DNA of 64,000 bases, taken from contig OZ020521.1 of the NCBI GenBank assembly GCA_963971425.1, positions 7,643,519 to 7,707,518 of the forward strand. The letters are read 5' to 3'. The notes below the pieces were generated by a model. The model was not told the origin of the DNA, did not search any database, and worked only from the letters and a program-made list of their open reading frames with translations. Positions 17,071-29,100 of this stretch are shown here, piece after piece. Source of the DNA: Bryoerythrophyllum caledonicum. Its lineage: Eukaryota; Streptophyta; Bryopsida; Pottiales; Pottiaceae. Position 1 is the stretch's first letter. Each line of letters starts with the position of its first letter. Position numbers and translations under genes: made by a program.

Positions 17071-18540
17071 AGAAAAAGGTGCAATTCTCACACGTAAAGT
17101 GAAGACTTGTGAGGAATGGTGAATTTCATTTTTATTCTTATTTTTAAACACCAAGGATATTTTGTAACTTGAGAGGAAGGGTATAGAAGGAAGCCGTATT
17201 GGGTTGCTGGTCGGTTTTGGGTCGTCCTACCTTTACATGAGTTTTAACTTGAAGTCCTTTACACTAGAAATCCTTAAGCTCTTCCGTACTATTTAATTGA
17301 AGGACTCACCACCAAGTTCTTCCATGATCTAATAGCTAATGTGAGTGAGGAAAGAGTACTACTCTGAACCAAAAGAGGGGTTATCTTATTGAAATGTTGG
17401 GTGACTTTGGAAAGAACTCTACTAAATGGAGACTTCTTTTGATGTGCTATAAATTGATTGCCTTGAATGTGGTGTGCAGAAGGTTTAGCTTTGAGTAAAT
17501 GGTCTCAAAGTATTTTGTACTATTTTGATTGAAGATGTTCGCCTCTCTAGTGCAAGTTTGCAAGTGGATCAACCAGGTGCGTTTTGTAGATTATGGCCTT
17601 TAGTAAATACTTAATATCATAACCTTTAGTAAATACTTACCACGGGTGACACTACACTAACTAAATTGGAAATAGGTGTGGCTTGACATCTATTGTTACT
17701 TACCTCACAATGTAAACTCACTCTAAATGTAAAGAAGTTGAAATATATAATATTCTGTACAATGAGGTAAATAGCAATAAATGTCAAGTATTGTTTCTTT
17801 TTTTGTTCAACATATTCCCAAGGTGGCCTCTCTGATACAACTTCCCTCCAAATTGTAATCAAATTCATATTTGACAACAATGTTCTTTATTGTAGTGATG
17901 TCAATCCAAGCTAGAGGTGTGGAGAATGCCTACACTAAATGTACTCTTGTAACCTTGTTTTACTTTAATGTAAGATTTACATTTTCTATTGTTGGCTATT
18001 GTTGGCAATTAGAGTTTGTGTTGGTATTTAGTGTTGCCAACACTTAATACCATAGTTTTTGAGATGTCATTTTTAGGGTAGAAAGAGGAGGGGATATGAT
18101 ACTGAAACTTTGGATAGCTTGTTAAACAATTAGATGCATTTTATGTAGAACATCACTAACAACATTTGCACATTCTTTTTTTTCAGGGTCCAACAAAAAC
18201 GTGGTGATCAAGACTGCCCATGCTATAACATATTGGTCCATGTGGGAAAATGAATTAAATCCATTGGCACTTCCATTTTTTCATTGTATACAGAATTGTA
18301 TTGTAGATAAGTGAGATTACATTATTTTGAATGTAGAGTGAACATGTCTCTAGAATATTTTCTTTTCATTTCAATGGGTAAGGTATATAGAGTGATAATA
18401 ATGCCCTTCCTATATGCCCTTCCTAGCTAGATCTATACAAGAAAGGTGCTCTTTCATGTACAAGTTTATGGGCTTGCACTCACTTGTCAAAAATCTTGCT
18501 TTTTGATCTCATGTATAATTCACATTCTAGAACAAAACTA
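17071..18540 (+). other. Phototropin 3' flank, no gene seen
   Basis: AT-rich sequence that begins with the 3' UTR of phototropin. It contains scattered 'ctacactaa' motifs resembling those of the MITE at 50663-50966 (about 17648 and 17930). No open frame with recognisable content. Confidence 0.4.
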
Positions 18541-21088
18541 CACCTTTCTTTTATTATCATTCTAATAATCTAAACCATGTGAAATTATAGAAGGAATGGT
18601 TGGTGATTGCTCAAATAATTCCAAATCCAAATTGTTTTCCTAATTCAAGCTACTACATTTATCCTAACTTTCAATATAATTAGACTTTTCATTTATTAAA
18701 TTAATCAATGATTATCACAGCCCTTAATATATTTATTTATATACTTAAAGAAAGAAAATAATGAAAAATAAGCATTTTATGTATGAAAATAAAATATCAA
18801 ATAATCCATTTATAAAGTTTAACAATACTAAGAAACCATCCATGGTTATACATTTGCATAATAAAGTGTACATGGTATTTTAAAAAACCTTCAAAACATA
18901 TCCCTCATACATGTGAAAAAAAAGTTTTTTCAATAAACTCCAACAACGTATAAAAATTTAAATTCCTTGATGCTCTTTAGAAGTTCCTTCAAATCCTCAC
19001 ACCTGTTTAGATCTAAATGAGTTAAAAACTTCTAGTCTTTGATGCACTCCTGAAGCGCTTTCAAAGAATATCACATGCTTAGCTTTAAGTAACAAATTTA
19101 TTCCTTGATGCGCTCCATAAGGAAGCACCTAACAGACTTCAACTCCTTGATGCTCTCAAGAAGCTCCTTTATGGAATTACACCTCCATAGATTCAAGTGA
19201 GTGAGAGACTTCAATTCCTTGATGCTCCCAAGAAGCTCCTTCAAGGACATACATTGGCTTAGATCCAAAAAAGTAAGACTTCAATTCTTTGATGTCTTTT
19301 GGAAGCTCTTTCAACACTTACACATGCTAAGATACAAATGAGTAAGAGAATTCAGCTCCTTCATGCTCTCCGGAAGTTCCTCCAAGAACTAACAATCTCT
19401 TAGATCAAAGTGCATAAGACACTTTAATTCCTTGATGCTCTCTGGAGGTCCTTCAATGACTCTCATCCGTTTAGATTCAAATGAGTAAGAGACTTCAATT
19501 CCTTAAATATGCTCTGTGGAAGCTCCTTCAAGGACGTACACCCCCTTAGTTCCAAGTGAGTAAGAGACGTTAACTCCTTGATGCTCTTTAAAAGCTCCTT
19601 CAAAGACTTACAAAACCGTAGATTCAAGTGAATATGAGACTTCAACTCCTTGATGCTTTCAGGAAGCTCCTTTAACAACTCATATCCCATAAGATTCAAA
19701 TGAGTAAGAGACTTGAACACCTCCATGCGTTGAGGAAGCTCCTTCAAGGACTTACACCGCTTATATCCAAGTATGTAAGAGACTTCAATACCTCAATGCT
19801 CTTTGGAAGCTCCTTTAAGGACTTATACCATATTAGAGACAAGTGCATAAGAGACTTCAACTCCTTTATGCTCTCCGGAAGCTCCTTCAAAAATTTGCAG
19901 TTGCTTAGATCCAAGTGAGTAAGACACTTCAACTCATTGAAGCTCTCTGCAAGCTCCGGCTTCAAGAATCCACACCCGTTTAGATCTAAATTGGTAAGAG
20001 ACTTCAATCCCTAGAAGACCTCTAGAAGCTCCTTCAAGGACTTACACCCGCTTAAATCCAAGTACGTAAGAGCTTTCAAATCCTTCATCCTTCTTGGAAG
20101 CCCCTTCAAGGAATGACACTTGCTAGATTGAAGTGCATCAGAAACTATAACTCCTTGATGTCCTCTGGAAGCTCCGTCAAGGATGTAGAAAAACTTAGAT
20201 CCAAGCATGTAAGAGCTTTCAACTCCTTGATCATGCTCCCTGGAAGCTCATTCAAGGAGTGACACCTACTTAGATCCAAGTGAGTGAGAGACTTTAATTC
20301 TTTAATGCTTTCGGAAGCTCCTTCAAGAATCCACACCCGCTTAGATCTATATAGGTAAGAGACTTCAATCCCTTAAAGATCTCAAGAAGCTCCTTCAAGA
20401 ACTTACACCCGCTTAGATCCAAGTAGGTAAGAGCTTTCAAAACTTTCATGCTTCTTAGAAGCCCCTTCAAGGAGTGACACCTGTTTAGTTTGAAGTGCAT
20501 CAAACACTTCAACTCCTTGATGCTTTCTGGAAGCTCCTTCAAGGCCTTACAAAAACTAGAATCTAAGTACATTGGAGCCTTCAACTCCTTGATGCTCTCC
20601 GGAAGCTCTTCCAAAGACCACTCACTTAAATTGAGATACGATATATGTATCATACTAGAGAAGAAATCCCAAGGAAGTGACTTTGGGAATCCACTTCCAT
20701 GGCCAAATGTCATAGGTGATAGCTTGCATACTCAAAGGTTGTGGCCTTCAATAAACAATTGTTGGTCAAAATTCAGAACATGGGCACCCATTAAAGACAC
20801 CCTCTTTGTTGTCTCTTTAATTATGGGAAGTGTCTTCAATACTTTCCTTGTCTCAAATTGACATTCAAATGCCCATTCACCAAACTTAGCATCTCGTATG
20901 ATGTGCATTGCAAGGTCTCGCAAAAGATCATGTATTTTGGCATGTTTTCCATCTTCATCAAGATCAATCAAAGATCGGTTTGTAGCGGTAATCAAGTTCA
21001 TCCTCCCCGTATTCAATGTGTCTTCGACATCACGTGATCCAAATAGTTCCTCAACTCGACAAATGAAATATAATTAATCCATTGCAAC
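18540..21088 (-). pseudogene. Truncated NLR relic (end of NB-ARC plus LRR array)
   Basis: Read on the minus strand, about 21088-20735 is closely similar to the end of the NB-ARC region of the NLR at 29101-32210 (DLDEDGKHAKIHDLLRDLAM, an MHD-type motif). It is followed from about 20620 to 18957 by 24-residue LRR units (..LDLSGCKSLKELPESIKELKSL..) spread over several frames with stops and frameshifts. Everything upstream (RPW8-like region, P-loop, kinase-2, GLPL) is missing. Homology stops abruptly near 21088, where a fragment of a TTAA-type B element begins. The downstream flank 18540-18957 is also similar to 27520-27912, so the copy arose by a segmental duplication and not by retrotransposition. 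Not expected to encode a working receptor. Confidence 0.85.
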
Positions 21089-21670
21089 ATATTCAAAACA
21101 ACTATGCAAGGAGTGGAGGTTAAAAAATTGCCAATTTATGTTTTAATGTTCTGTGAATTCAATATGTTTTAGATTGATAATCCGAGTGGTGAGTAAGAAG
21201 GTTTACATCACATATTGTTGTGGAAGAAATAACAAGTCAAAAATATGAAGATCTCTAAGTTTTATGTGGAAAAAGAGAAGTTTTTTTGGTACCTTGCCCA
21301 ACAATGTGTGACAATGTGTGAAAATGTTTGACTTGGGTGAATATGCTATTTTTCACTAAAGACAAAAAATGGTTTTTAAAAATATGAAAGGAAATAATAT
21401 TACTTGCTAGTATTGAAAATCTCACAATCAAAGGAGTATCCTAATAAAAGTTTTTGGTGGTGCCCAATGTGCCTGCTTTTTCCATTTGAAATTCAAAACC
21501 CCGTAACTTTTTCATTAAATATCAGATTTAGAGAAAAATTCTTCTCCTACTAAGGTTTTAGTAATGCCCTTCCAGAATAAAAATTTCAAAGAGAAATGTT
21601 AGAAATTGACACCATAGGAACCTAACCAAACTTTCAAAAAGCCCATTTTTGACACTTGGTCCTTTAGGGG
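21089..21670 (+). mobile_element. TTAA-type B element, left-truncated (B1)
   Basis: Matches the right-hand part of the B family: the 'tattcaaaacaact.tgcaagga' start, the 'gtaccttgcccaacaatgtg' block, 'ttcaaaaccc.gtaactttttcattaaat', and a right terminus GTCCTTTAGGGG followed by TTAA (21671-21674). The left part is missing, and the fragment directly abuts the broken end of the NLR relic. Confidence 0.75.
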
Positions 21671-21674
21671 TTAA

Positions 21675-21763
21675 AATATTTTTTGACGTTTTCGGTGTGT
21701 TTGCAAGGTGTAAGAATTGATGTGTACAATAGTTACAAACTTTGTAACTGTGTTGAGCCTAAT
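21675..21763 (+). repeat. Short repeat also found at 36004-36100
   Basis: The stretch with 'gtttgcaaggtgtaag...ttgtaa.tgtgttga.c.t.attta' occurs again at 36004-36100. It lies between the TTAA ends of two B-type pieces. Confidence 0.6.
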
Positions 21764-21767
21764 TTAA

Positions 21768-21870
21768 CCCCTAAATTTTCAAGAGTCTCCATGGGGGACT
21801 CTTGAAAGTTCGGATAGGTTCCTACCATTTTCAACATTTATGATTTATAGCATTTTTCTTTAAACTTTGA
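21768..21870 (-). mobile_element. TTAA-type B element terminal fragment (B6)
   Basis: TTAA at 21764-21767 is followed by CCCCTAAA and a subterminal hairpin AAGAGTC...GACTCTT, as at the right end of other B copies but in reverse orientation, then 'aggttcctac...' as in B3 and B4. The element is incomplete. Confidence 0.6.
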
Positions 21871-22019
21871 ACAATGTTGTTCTTTCACTTTGACACCATA
21901 AATACACTTCACTTGCCTACATTTAGATCTTTTACTTTAGTCATACATGTACAATCCAATGATAGATCTTTTACTTTATTGTTACTATTTATTAGTTATA
22001 ATGGATCTTATAAGTGAGA

Positions 22020-22260
22020 GGGAGTGGCTTAAGCATTAAGGCTAGACCTAAGTTTAAAGCACTTTATCGACTATGCTGTATTTCATATACATACAAAATG
22101 ATTTTGGTCTTAAATTTTGATTGAAAATTTGTCTTTGAGAAATTCTTAGTTGTTTTGTGATTGTTGATCTGTGTTATTGCATACAAAACTCATGAATTTC
22201 AGAGAAAGCTGGATTCTGGAAAAAGAATTGACAATTCTAAAATTATATGTTGATAAATAA
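22020..22260 (-). mobile_element. D-type element fragment (D3)
   Basis: In reverse orientation it matches D1 (59432-60175) and D2 (63394-63907), for example ACAAAATGATTTTGGTCTT and the 'gtatgaaatacaacatag' pattern. Its sequence at about 22125-22135 preserves an uninterrupted TTAA where D2 is interrupted by element A4. Confidence 0.6.
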
Positions 22261-23322
22261 CCCACCGTACCGAACAGAAACTAGGGTACTTTAACCAGTA
22301 AGGTAATTGTGAAATTTGGGTGTAATGAGCTCCAGAACATTGTCGTCCTTAATCCCGGTCCTCAACGGTGCCGCAATGTCAAAACCGTAAGGTGTACACA
22401 TCCATCTTCAATGGCTGCAAATTAGGTAGTCTAGCGATTGAATTGTTTGGGCGCCTGAAAACAACATGATGCATGATGTATCAGACTGTAATTTGATCAC
22501 TTATGAGCTCGGAACTACCCTAATTTTGATGTTTAGTGTCATGGGCAGTTAATGACTTGTAAATGCTATAAGTTTTCACTCTTGATGATTATTCTTACGG
22601 ACCATGTCCACTATGATCCCTCTCTTTGAGTAGTGTAGATTGTTGTGCTCTTAGTAAAAATGTATATCAGAAGTAAAAACTTACAGCATTTACAAGTCAT
22701 TTACTGCCCATGACACTAAATATCAAAATCAGTGTACCAAAGTCGACAACCTTCACGTCCAGATTAACATTTGAGCAGGTGAGTCCAACCGACTTTCTGA
22801 TGAGACATTTTGCTTTTAGATCGCGGTGCGAATATTCTCGTGCACATGATTCATTCTCTGAGTAATCTCAACCATAACTTGGTCCCTTAATTTGTTGATT
22901 CCCAAAAGCCCTTGAGGCTGGACGCTTCCGATTCCTACATTGAGCTTGGAGAATAGCGCTACCAAACATAAAAGTGCTTATAAACAAAAAAAAAAAAAAG
23001 TGCTTCCCTACAAACGTGCAATGGCTTTGGAGGGTGATAGGGCTTTTGTACGGGCGTTAGGGTGGGGAGCCACAAAGTGGGAGCTGCTTTGCACACTCGA
23101 AACTGCCCGTTGAGGGAGCTCTCGTGGAAGCCGCTCAAATGCTCTTAACCCTCGTGTTTAAAAACACCATGGTAAGGTTGTGTTCCTCTTGGTTTTTTAT
23201 GGAAGAAATTTAGGTTGCATGTTGTGCCTCTCCTCGTTGTGTGTTTCTGCACTATTTTGGGGAGCATTTATTGTTGGTTGTAGTGGTTTTCGAGAACGCT
23301 AACACTTGTTCTGTCTAATTAA
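22261..23322. other. Intergenic, no gene seen
   Basis: Mixed AT-rich sequence with short open frames only. An inverted similarity exists between about 22555 and 22700 ('agtcatt.actgcccatgacacta' on one side, its complement on the other), a possible decayed hairpin element. No coding content recognised. Confidence 0.35.
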
Positions 23323-23536
23323 TCCCTAAAGTTCCTTGACAATTTCCCTCAAAAACTATAAGTGGTACTAACTTTCAAACCACAAATCCAAAAAATAAAA
23401 TAAAAATATGTCCACGAAGCTCTTATCAAAGGCAATCTAGAATAAAAATTCAGAGAAAATTGATTTTTTTTCGAATTTTAGGAACCTGCCCAAAAATTAA
23501 AAAATCCCCCTGAAGGAGACTCTGGTCCTTTAGGGG
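23323..23536 (+). mobile_element. Short TTAA-type inverted-repeat element (F)
   Basis: A 214-bp unit flanked by TTAA on both sides (23319-23322 and 23537-23540). Termini are TCCCTAAAG and CCTTTAGGGG. The right third ('aggaacctgcccaaaa' and 'ccccctgaaggagactctgg') resembles the right end of B elements, so this looks like an internally deleted B derivative. Confidence 0.7.
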
Positions 23537-23540
23537 TTAA

Positions 23541-24579
23541 TAAGTAGAGTCAAAGTCAAGAGCATGATGGGGAGGTGCGCTGCAATAGGGAAGTGCCCTA
23601 TGATAGGGAGGACTCGGTGCACCGCGATGGGGAGTTGCGGCACAACGGGGAACAACTCCGGTATTACCTTGAGTATACCTTGGTCGCACGCCGACAACAC
23701 CTCCTTCAACTCCTCCTAGTCCATATGTCCCTGAATGTGGGGATCGTGGTGATTATATTCCCGGCCGTGTGCTGATAGGAACTCCAATTCCTCCTGGACC
23801 ATATGCTACGGGTCCATCAACACGTTGACCATCATTTGTTCCTAGAACTACAAGACCCCCACAAAAATTCCCAATCTCTTAAAGTGAAACATCAAGGTAG
23901 GTTTTTTTTTAATATTCCTTGTTTGTTGGTACTATGCACACCACTCCTTCCAAGTTGAAGACATCATCGATGCCATTTTAGAGCCTGTGGTGGAGTAAGT
24001 TGACATTATTATTGACCAAGTGGGCAATCCAAGTTTGGCAAGATGTGACCTATTTTGTTATGCATTTAGGGGTTGAGATTTGTCCAAAGACTAGCTTTTT
24101 GAGACAAATTTGTGTGTGTTATTCGGTTTTTGAATTTGTTGTCCGTGTGGAGGGCGGTTGTGTTTGTTTTGGTCTCACATTTGTGCTCAATTTTTGAGAC
24201 AAATTTTGTGTGTTATTTGGTCCCTTAATTTGTTACTAATTCCCAGGTCTTTTATTTTATTGTTACAAGGACAAAGATGGCAATGGAGCCGTACTATGAA
24301 AATTGCGTTGAATGGAATAAATTTGCTTGTGATGGTAAGTTTTATTGGAGCTGCGGCAACAATGGTGAATAGGCTCTGTCGAATTGTGGAGGCACTACAG
24401 AAGAGGCCAATAGCAGCCAGGGTTGTCTACATAGACGGACAGAGGCCCAAAGACAGTGAACGGATGGAAGGACGGATGGACAGACATGACGGATAACACT
24501 TTTTAGCGGACACTTGGGATAAGTTGTAAATTTGATTTAGGGTTTGTAAAAAAAATTACACACATGGTAAAACACGTGT
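23541..24579. other. Region with possible gene remnants, none recognised
   Basis: About 23560-23870 is Pro/Arg-biased in one frame (GRTPTTPPSTPPSPYVP...), and 24291-24496 encodes a hydrophobic segment followed by a charged tail in one frame. Neither has a recognisable domain, and possible splice sites are ambiguous. They may be fragments of an expressed gene or a decayed element. Confidence 0.3.
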
Positions 24580-25510
24580 GTTGGCACGTCACACCACTTT
24601 CCACGTCACGTCATAGGGCCGGGGTGCGCACCTTCGAGCCGCGCGCGTACCATTGAGGGTCGGGCTCATACTGTTAGGGTCCGGGCGCGCAACATTTGCA
24701 GCGTGGCGTGTACCATTGTGGGCCGCGCGCGCATTTGCATATCTTGCGCATACAATTGGGGGTTGAGCACGTACCAATAGAGGTTGGGCGCGCGCGCATA
24801 GGGGTTGTGCGCGCACGCTTGTAGGGTTGCACGTGTGCGCGAATTGGAAGTTGGGTTTGTTTTGGACATAAACTTCACACCACTAACACTACTAAATGGA
24901 TCGGGCGCGTGCGCCTTTGAAGTTAGGTTCATTGTAAAGATAAGCTTCACTCCATTTAATACCACTAAATGAGTCAGGGGAGTACCGATATGGATATAGC
25001 GAGTACGAATATGAGTCGGGCACGTAACTAAATGGGTTGAGGGCGCATACAAGGGTTGAGCCCGTGCGCACAAGGCTCAAACCTGCGCACACAAGGATCG
25101 GGGCGGGCACGCTTGTAGGGTCGTGCGTGTGCTCGGATTGAAAGATGGGTTCTTTTTAGACATGAACTTTACACCACTAACACCACTAACACCACTAAAT
25201 GGGTCGGGCGCGTACCTAAATGGAATAGGCGTGTGCACAAGGGGCTGAGCGCCCTTGTGCCTTAGAAGTTAGGTTCATTGTCAATATAAGCTTCACTCCA
25301 TTTAACACCATTAAATGGGTCAGGGGCGTACCGATATGGATAGGGTGGGTATGAATATGAGTTGGGCGCGTACCTTAATGGCCAGGTGTATACCATAGAG
25401 GTTGGGCGCGTGTGCACAGGGGGCTTGGAGCGCACGCTTGTAGGATCGCGCGCGTGTATAGGTTGGAATTTGGGTTCATTGTGGACATGAACTTCACACC
25501 ACTAAAAGCA
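24580..25510. repeat. GC- and CpG-rich tandem repeat, about 300-bp units
   Basis: Blocks such as AACTTCACACCACTAACAC recur at about 24868, 25164 and 25489, and 'ataagcttcactccatttaa.acca.taaatg' at about 24940 and 25286, giving a unit of about 300-325 bp in nearly three copies. Between them are many short GGGCGCGTGCGC-like motifs. The high GC and retained CpG contrast with the AT-rich surroundings. No protein function is implied by the open frames across it. Confidence 0.7.
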
Positions 25511-26999
25511 TGTCCGCCCCTTGTACGCAAACCTCGAGCAATTAAAAATTTCTTGAAGACTTTAAATCCACAAATTCCATCATTTTGACTAATTTCATAT
25601 ATTATATATTTTCTAGGACAATATACATGGTATATAGAATACTTATTAATCCAACGCAAGATCATTACAAAACAAAAATATAAGATTAATGGAACATTGT
25701 ATACATTTTTATTTAAGAAATTTCATGAAAATTGGTTCATTTTAAATATTTTTTTTGTAATTTTATGATCTACTTGGGGTCCTCAAGTGATCTGCTTGGG
25801 GTCTCTAAGTGGCTCAACCAAGGCCCCAAGTGATCAAGGATTTAGGATTTAGGATTTAGGATTACAAAGGCGTCTTAGAATTCATTTGTTCTAATTTTTG
25901 GCATTTTGAAATCATAGCCTTAGAGAATCTTGTAACGGGCACTTTGTTTATAAATGGCTTGAGTTCTTTACAATCTTATATCTTATTTTGCTACCTATGT
26001 AGGAAAACTAATTAGCAAAGGAAAGAAAACAATTCAAAGAAGTAAATTGTAGAGTGCGTTACGCCGTTATCCTTATCTTCATTTTGTACACTAAGCCCAA
26101 GACTTCAAAGATCCTAATCAATTCAAGAGCTTTGATTATTGTGTTTAATCCAAATTGTTGTATTTTATTTGGGTTTTTTAAATTTTAGTTGCATTCCTTA
26201 TCTATTTTAATGTTTTGCCATGAGAATGTACTTCTAGTCTTCTACAAACACAATCATAAGTAAACAATATGCTTTTCCTACTTGCTTAATTCATGCACGT
26301 AGAGAATGCTTAAATTCCAAAGTTTCCAAAAAAATTCACGGTAAAATTATTCAAGAGTTGTCTTTTATGAGGGGAAATAAAAGAGGAGGAAATAAAAAAA
26401 TAACATTATTGTTTGCCACAAGATGCTAACATAGACTAATGAATGTCATTGTTAAAGGAATATGAGTTCTTTGTTTTGTTATGTGAAATTATAGAACTAG
26501 AATGCGACTCTGCAAGAGTGCCCGACATGACCCTTGTGTGCACTGTCGTGTAAAGAAAGACTGATAACCACAACACATCAAGAGTCCTAACCAACATCAA
26601 ATGAACAAAAAACATACACTGTAACAAGTATACGCAATACACCCTCAAATGCTCCACCTAACAGATAAAAAGACCCTCTATCCAGCTCGGACCAAACAAC
26701 ACTAACTAGACTGAATGTCTGGTGATGTTGCTGCAATAATTGTACACATCCAGTCGAAGATGTTGCCCATCGCCAAATCAATAAGTATATGAAGAAGTAA
26801 CAAAGAGAGGGTAGGCCGAGTGCAATGTAAGCCCCATATTTAATTGCCTTAGGCAACTTTGTTGCCAATCCCTTGGTCAATCTCCACGTTGCCTAACCTT
26901 GAATCGAAACCAAGAACTCTAACCGGATGGCAACGTACCACACAATGACAAGTCCACAAGGAATTCAAGTTGTTTCATCGGGTGAAATATGGCTCAAAG
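25511..26999. other. Intergenic, no confident gene
   Basis: AT-rich sequence with a short telomere-like repeat (period 7, GGATTTA) at about 25838-25863. The minus-strand frame 26587-26880 has a hydrophobic stretch and lies just downstream of the PHD relic in the same orientation, so it may be the decayed continuation of that gene. Confidence 0.35.
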
Positions 27000-27260
27000 A
27001 CCTCCGACAACAAGGGCAAGTCCAATCCCTGGGTGGTAGAGTAGAAAGAGGCGGCGTCAAGCAAGTCATATGCCAACCACGCTAGCAATGGTAACAAAAC
27101 AACATGATAGCCGCGCCTTTCTTTTCACCACACTCAAAACATAGAAGACCGTCTAGCACAATGGCGAACTCCGGATGAACAGAGCCATCAATGGGTAAAT
27201 GGCAAGAAGCACAATTCTTAGAGTGCTCCCGACACTTCCGGCCATCCGCAAAAAATAGAG
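27000..27260 (-). pseudogene. PHD-finger relic with in-frame stop
   Basis: The minus strand encodes a clear C4HC3 zinc finger: LCFEC, a spacer, MLFCYHC, then a TAG stop, RGWHMTCLTPPL, and DWTCPCC. Upstream in the same frame are further Cys residues (KC...NCASC). All eight zinc ligands of the finger are present. A single stop codon (probably from CAG) interrupts it, and further stops follow. In known proteins PHD fingers read histone H3 tails. I do not know whether the parent was a host chromatin gene or a mobile element ORF. Confidence 0.7.
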
Positions 27261-27911
27261 GTTGAGATTAGTGTAGCAAATGGAAGTAGGGTGACAAATA
27301 AGACCAAAGTTGTGGTTAGGACTTGAGGGTAATTAGAGCATTCAATATACATCCTCCCAATTATTTTTCACATGGTTTTTATCAATAGCATGAAAAAAAG
27401 AAACTTATATGAAGAATAGAAGTGACTAAAGATTGAAGAAAGAGGGTCAAATCCTGGCTAAATGAGATGTAGTATGATAATTCCTAGTCACTTTTAATAT
27501 AAAAATCTTCACACTTTTAACCTTCTTACCTTTTCATCACCATCTTAGGGAACTAAACCACATGAAATACTAGAAGAAATGGTTGTTGAAGGCTCAATTA
27601 TTTCCAAATATAAATGGTTTTATTAATTATAGTTCAATCCTAACTTCCTCTATAACTAGACTTTTGAAATTATCAACTTTATTGCTGATTATCATCACTC
27701 TCGAGTCTCAATATACATATTTACATGCTTGTAGAAAAAGAATTGAAGAAAACTACAACATATGATCCATTTACAAATTCTAGCCACACTAAAAACCCAT
27801 CCATGATTCAGCATTCACATTTCAAACTAGATATGATATTTCAAAAAAAATCTTCAATACAAATCCATCATACCTAACATGTGAAAGAAAAATTCTCACA
27901 ACGTACAAGAC
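27261..27911 (-). repeat. Downstream flank shared with the other NLR copy
   Basis: From about 27520 to 27911 the sequence parallels 18540-18957 (for example 'aaacca.atgaaat.a.agaagaaatggttg.tga', 'aatataa.tagactttt', 'ccatccatg.tt.a.cattt'). This shows that the NLR duplication extends beyond the coding region. Confidence 0.6.
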
Positions 27912-29100
27912 AATTTAACTCCTTGATGCTCTTTCAAAGCTCCTTCATAGATTTACATGACTTTAATCTTTTAACAACAGACAAGGCCAAAAGGGGTTTT
28001 ATTTGGTCACACGGTTATAGGTCTTGTCGTTAAATAGTTATATTTGAACATGTAAGAAACTTCAACTCCAGAATGTTCTCTTGAAGCACCTTCAAGAACT
28101 CACCTCCCGCTTAAATCCAAGTGAGTAAGAGTCTTCAACTCCTTAATGCTCTCAAAAAGCTCTTTCCAGGACTTACACTTGCTTAGATCAATGTGAGTAA
28201 GAGACTTCAATTGCTTGATACTCTCTAGAAGCTCCATCAAGGCCATTTACCCAATTAAACCCAAGTACAGAAGAGACTTCAACTCCTTCATGCTCTTCGG
28301 AAGCTTCTTCAAAGCTCAACACCCGCTTTAATGCAAGTATGGAAAAGTTCAACTCCTTGATGCTTCCTATAAGCTCCTTCAAGGACTTACACCCGCTTAA
28401 ATTGAAGCATTCAAAAGACAAAAACTAATTGATGCTCTCTAGAAGCTCCTTCAAAGTATCATACCCGCTTTGATTTAAATAAATATTTCACTCCTTGATG
28501 CTCTCTGGAAGCTCTTTCAAGGACTTACACCCGCTCAGATCCAAGCCTTTAAGAGACTTTAACTCCTTGATGCCCTCTGGAAGCTCTATCAAGGACTCAC
28601 ACCCACTTAGATTCAACTTAGTAAGAGACTTTAACTCTTTGATGCTCTCCGGAAGCTCTTTCAAGGACTTACACCCACTCATATCCAAGCTTTTAAGAGA
28701 CTTTAACTCCTGGATGCTCTCCGGAAGCTCCTTCAAAGACTTGCAGCCCCTTAGACCCAAGTAATTAAGAAATTCAAACTCCTTGAAGCTCTCTGGAAGC
28801 TCCTTCAAAAACTCACACCCGCTTAGATTCAATCGAACAAGAGACTTCAACTCCTTGATGCTCTCCAGAAGCTCTTTCAAGGACTTGCATCCGCTTAAAT
28901 CCAAGTCTTTAAGAGACTTTAACTCCTTGATGCTCTCCTGAAGCTCTTTTAAGGACTTTCACCCCCTTAGATCCAAGCCCATAAGAGACTTTAACTCCTT
29001 GATGCTCTCCGGAAGCTCCAACAAGGACTCACACCCACTAAGATTCAACTGAATAAGAGACTTTAACTCCTTGACGCTCTCTCGAAGCTCTATCAAGGAC
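27905..29100 (-). pseudogene. Out-of-frame continuation of the NLR LRR array
   Basis: After the stop at 29101 the minus strand continues with the same 24-residue LRR units in other frames. The segment 28904-28488 alone carries nearly six clean units, then the frames drift with stops down to about 27905. The array has therefore been cut by frameshifts, at least one at a deletion junction near 29130. Together with the intact part this makes about 35 units of 72 bp. Confidence 0.8.

Noticed and set aside
24158-24496. 112-codon open frame with a hydrophobic segment
   Set aside because: No homologue recognised; the hydrophobic part overlaps a possible splice donor, so a gene cannot be supported.
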